In this document: positions 6,130 through 8,029 of the stretch, in pieces
Layout of the letters: each line of letters begins with the position of its first letter
Position numbering within the stretch: the first letter of the stretch is position 1
Assembly (NCBI GenBank): GCA_036733305.1
Contig: DAINAT010000134.1
Location: 1 to 8,029 of the forward strand
Source: UBA7672 sp036733305
Lineage (GTDB): Bacteria; Pseudomonadota; Alphaproteobacteria; Caulobacterales; Hyphomonadaceae
Reading direction: 5' to 3'
DNA length: 8,029 nt
Notes under the pieces: model-generated
What the model saw: the letters and a program-made list of their open reading frames with translations, nothing else
The model's database searches: none
What the model was told of the DNA's origin: nothing
Position numbers and translations under genes: made by a program

Positions 6130-6978
6130 ATGAAGCAACTGACTTTCACCTTCCTGTTCGTGCTGGCCGCGTGCGCGACGGCTGCCGTTCCGGGGATGCC
6201 GGTTGCGCCTGAGCCCACATCGACTGCTGAGCCCACATCGCTGCCGCTGACGCCGCTGCAGCGAGCGGTGGACTTCACGCTTGGAGAGCCTGCGCCGACC
6301 GGACTGGGCCCGGATCTCAAACTGTGGGCGACGCACTATCATACGCCGCTGGTGTCTGCCGCTCCGGCAACAGACTCAGCCGCGTTCCCGTTGGTCGGCC
6401 GCAAGGGCGATGCGATCTCGGCTCCGCTGTCGCAACGCGACTGGTGCGAAGCGGCGCTGCAGGGATCGGTTGCGATCAAGTCTGATGGAACGTCGAAGGC
6501 CTTCGTCTATGTCGACTCGAACGGGCCCGAGCAAACGAACTGCGATGAGTTTCTCGGTTCGCTGTCGGACGGCGTGAAGAACGCGACGCGGCGTGCGCGC
6601 TTCAAAGCAGTGAACCATCCGCTCGGCTGTGGCGTGCGCAACCTGCCGCTCATGCCGTTCCGTACGATTGCGGTTGATCCCGATGTGATCCCACTCGAGA
6701 GCGTGGTGTTCGTGCCGGAACTGCGTGGCCGCAAGTTCGAGCTGAACGGCGCGTCGTATGTCCATGACGGCTACCTGTTCGCGGGCGACCGTGGCGGCGC
6801 AATCAAGGGCAAGCATATCGACGTGTTCCTCGTCGACGATCACTACGCCCCGCTCGAAGACCTGTTTGCGTCCACCGACAAGCGGACCTTCGCGGCGCAT
6901 GTCGTGGCAACGGACGATCCGATGGCGGGCGCGATCAAGGCCAGCCAATCATCGAGCTGCGATCCTGTTTCGCAATAG
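6130..6978 (+). CDS. predicted lipoprotein with 3D domain (MltA C-terminal-like), lipidated paralogue
   Basis: This protein has 282 residues if started at ATG 6130. The frame is open further upstream (GTG 6007), but only the 6130 start places the hydrophobic segment (4-14) at the N-terminus and yields a lipobox LAAC with Cys15. Ala at +2 is compatible with outer-membrane sorting. A Pro/Thr/Ser-rich tether (about 21-42) follows. The core matches the upstream gene: LWATHYHTP, DWC, NATRRARF, RTIAVD and HDGY. The three 3D aspartates are Asp183, Asp220 and Asp231, with spacing 37 and 11 identical to the paralogue. Four cysteines at 106, 138, 167 and 277 match the paralogue's spacing within one residue. 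One notable change is DRGG (220-223) where the paralogue and most relatives have DTGG. The enzyme activity, if any, is unknown; binding to or cleaving peptidoglycan is the likeliest role. The Shine-Dalgarno GGAAG at 6114-6118 is 11 bases from the ATG, rather far. Confidence 0.82.
   Translation: MKQLTFTFLFVLAACATAAVPGMPVAPEPTSTAEPTSLPLTPLQRAVDFTLGEPAPTGLGPDLKLWATHYHTPLVSAAPATDSAAFPLVGRKGDAISAPLSQRDWCEAALQGSVAIKSDGTSKAFVYVDSNGPEQTNCDEFLGSLSDGVKNATRRARFKAVNHPLGCGVRNLPLMPFRTIAVDPDVIPLESVVFVPELRGRKFELNGASYVHDGYLFAGDRGGAIKGKHIDVFLVDDHYAPLEDLFASTDKRTFAAHVVATDDPMAGAIKASQSSSCDPVSQ
6209..6240 (+). repeat. two-unit direct repeat in the lipoprotein tether (18-bp period)
   Basis: The 14-mer CTGAGCCCACATCG occurs at 6209-6222 and 6227-6240. 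It encodes the doubled hexapeptide PEPTST/AEPTSL just after the lipidated cysteine. This region is a flexible spacer, and a repeat with an in-frame period of 18 could change spacer length by slippage or unequal crossing-over without disrupting the domain. Confidence 0.7.
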
Positions 6979-7057
6979 CGATCTCGTCGATCGTCTCGGT
7001 AAACAGACCGCACCCCGGAAGAAGACGCATCCGTAGCGAAAAACTGAACGCTGTCAG

Positions 7058-7086
7058 GCGGCCCGGTCGATATATGTCCGGGCCGC
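7058..7086. other. strong perfect stem-loop (9-bp arms, 11-base loop) between lipoprotein and receiver genes
   Basis: GCGGCCCGG (7058-7066) and CCGGGCCGC (7078-7086) are exact reverse complements around the AT-rich loop TCGATATATGT. The stem is all G-C and would be very stable in RNA. It starts 79 bases after the lipoprotein stop. No T run follows on either strand, so it is not a textbook intrinsic terminator; it could be a transcript-stabilising 3' hairpin, a terminator of the no-U-tract kind, or a dyad operator for the downstream gene. Confidence 0.6.
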
Positions 7087-7090
7087 AACG

Positions 7091-7130
7091 ATTCCGGGGG
7101 AAGTTTGGTTATTCCGGGCGGTCCAATTCC
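7091..7130 (+). promoter_or_regulatory. paired ATTCCGGG direct repeats, candidate binding sites upstream of the receiver gene
   Basis: ATTCCGGG occurs at 7091-7098 and again at 7111-7118, exactly 20 bases apart (about two helical turns), with a third partial ATTCC at 7126-7130. The first is embedded in a small palindrome (TTCC-GGG-GGAA). They lie 83-122 bases before the ATG at 7213, in the gap 6979-7212 that contains no gene. Direct repeats on one face of the helix suit a regulator dimer, but no known binding motif is recognised. Confidence 0.3.
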
Positions 7131-7212
7131 ACCGCTCCCGCTCATGCCGCCTTAGCGCAGGGCTCCGATAGTGGAGGCTTAGGTAGGGGCGGTGGGACGC
7201 ACCGGAAATCAA

Positions 7213-7767
7213 ATGCGAAAACAACAAGCGAAGCTTGATGATTGGCTTTTTGGCCATGACGAGCACCTTTGTGCGGGGGAAACCGCAGACGAACCATTCG
7301 ATACGTTCGGACCGATGAGCGACATACGCAGCGCGCTTGATCGTCCTGCGCATCATCACGGCACACAGGGACCGCTCGACTTCACGCGCATCCTTGTGGC
7401 GGAGGCGGACCCTTATCATCGCCGGGTGTTGCGCGTTCTGCTGGCGAGCCAGCGGATCTCGTCGATCGAGGTCGAGGACGGGCAGTCGGCAATTGATCTG
7501 CTGGCGTTGCGATCGTTTGATCTGGTGCTGCTCGACATGGACCTGCCGCTGATGAACGGCGCGGAGGTGATCCGCTGGGTTCGCCGGAGTGCGACGCCAT
7601 GGTCGGACATTCCGATTCTGGGGCTGCTGAGCGAGAAGCACCGCCATCAGGCGGGCAAGCTGATGTCGCTGGGGATGACGGACTGGACGGCCAAACCGCT
7701 GAGCCGGCACAACCTTGCCGACAAGATCGTACACCTGCTGCCGGCGCTGTACGACGCGGGGCTTTAG
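7213..7767 (+). CDS. stand-alone receiver-domain protein with degenerate active site
   Basis: This cytosolic protein (184 residues from ATG 7213) has no output domain. Residues 1-55 are an unrecognised hydrophilic extension; the receiver covers about 58-178. Phospho-acceptor Asp108 (LLDMDLPLMNG) and Lys161 (TAKPL) are present with the normal spacing of 53. The acidic pair DD of the kinases is Glu64-Ala65 here (ILVAEAD), and the switch Thr is Leu139. The receiver otherwise resembles those of the two upstream kinases, sharing PW, GMTD and AKP blocks. It may be a phosphate sink, a weakly phosphorylated adaptor, or a pseudo-receiver that only binds. GGAA at 7204-7207, five bases upstream, favours ATG 7213; GTG 7192 in the same frame adds seven residues and is the main alternative, and ATG 7315 would remove most of the extension. 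The gene ends with TAG. Confidence 0.85.
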   Translation: MRKQQAKLDDWLFGHDEHLCAGETADEPFDTFGPMSDIRSALDRPAHHHGTQGPLDFTRILVAEADPYHRRVLRVLLASQRISSIEVEDGQSAIDLLALRSFDLVLLDMDLPLMNGAEVIRWVRRSATPWSDIPILGLLSEKHRHQAGKLMSLGMTDWTAKPLSRHNLADKIVHLLPALYDAGL

Positions 7768-7769
7768 GC

Positions 7770-7798
7770 GCGGGTTCGCGTTCCCGCTGTGAGGCGGG
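7770..7798 (+). terminator. alternative hairpins just past the receiver gene
   Basis: CCCGC at 7783-7787 can pair either with GCGGG at 7770-7774 (loop of 8) or with GCGGG at 7794-7798 (loop of 6). The structures exclude each other. They begin three bases after the stop codon, a usual site for termination, but the stems are only 5 bp and no T run follows. Assignment as a terminator is tentative. Confidence 0.25.
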
Positions 7799-7819
7799 GT
7801 GTGGGAGATTGGGTTTGGT

Positions 7820-7971
7820 GCGCTGGGTTAGTTCAGCGCTGTGAAAGCGGACCTTGTTCCGCTTGTCCCGGCAAAGGCCGGGGTACAGGGCTGCGGGTGC
7901 AGGTCCTGAACGCACATCACCCTTGATGCTCTGGGTCCCGACTTTCGTCTGGGGTTCGACGCGAAGCGTCG
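7820..7971. repeat. cluster of five inverted repeats, REP-like intergenic element
   Basis: Five dyads follow one another: GCGCTG/CAGCGC (7820-7825, 7834-7839), AAGCGGA/TCCGCTT (7845-7851, 7858-7864), CCCGGC/GCCGGG around AAAG (7867-7882), CCCGAC/GTC-t-GGG around TTTC (7937-7953), and CGACGC/GCGTCG around GAA (7957-7971). The third and fourth are related units in opposite orientation: the fourth, read on the minus strand, is CCCAGACGAAAGTCGGGACC, similar to the CCCGGC-AAAG-GCCGGGG unit. Extragenic palindromes of this CCCGGCGAAAGCCGGGACCCAG type are, to my knowledge, abundant in many alphaproteobacterial genomes. The whole 7768-8029 stretch contains no gene I accept. Confidence 0.6.
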
Positions 7972-8029
7972 GACGCGGAGTGAGGGTGGTGCGGGATTGT
8001 GAGGGCGTGCGGGTTGCATGCCTTCGGAC

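Noticed and set aside
7828..8019. 63-codon minus-strand ORF containing PAFAGTSGTRS
   Set aside because: This peptide type is what REP-like CCCGGC repeats translate to. It is a repeat-derived spurious ORF.

Overview
The window looks like chromosomal DNA from a GC-rich alphaproteobacterium. The LeuC sequence, the cytosolic hybrid kinases and the palindromic CCCGGC-AAAG-GCCGGG type intergenic repeats would fit the Caulobacterales/Hyphomonadaceae side, but the genus is a guess. All genes I can support are on the + strand. I see no tRNA, rRNA, CRISPR array, transposase or phage gene.

Layout: (1) 1-786 is the 3' part of leuC, the large subunit of 3-isopropylmalate dehydratase; no leuD follows it here. 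(2) 936-4436 holds two tandem paralogous soluble hybrid histidine kinases, each with a CBS pair, HisKA, HATPase and receiver domain. Their N-terminal sensor parts have diverged strongly, but their last 330 bp are 97% identical at the DNA level, with an abrupt boundary inside the receiver domain. This is the signature of recent gene conversion. (3) 4481-4924 is a small GFA/CENP-V-fold zinc protein behind a strong Shine-Dalgarno. (4) 5067-5960 and 6130-6978 are a second tandem pair: exported 3D-domain (MltA C-terminal-like) proteins, one with an ordinary signal peptide and one a predicted lipoprotein, sharing four cysteines and three aspartates. (5) 7213-7767 encodes a stand-alone receiver protein whose receiver resembles those of the two kinases but has lost one acidic-pocket aspartate and the switch threonine. 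(6) 7768-8029 is non-coding and dense in inverted repeats of a REP-like type.

How the parts may work together (inference): the kinases have no membrane segment, so they should read a cytosolic signal through the CBS pair, autophosphorylate on His and pass phosphate to their own receiver and then to an HPt protein that is not in this window. Because the receiver second half and the C-terminal tail are nearly identical, both kinases probably feed the same partner while sensing different things. The degenerate receiver downstream could be a competitor or docking partner in the same relay. The 3D pair acts in the envelope, probably on or near peptidoglycan. Whether signalling and envelope genes form one system is not shown by the sequence; they share only strand, proximity and the habit of tandem duplication.
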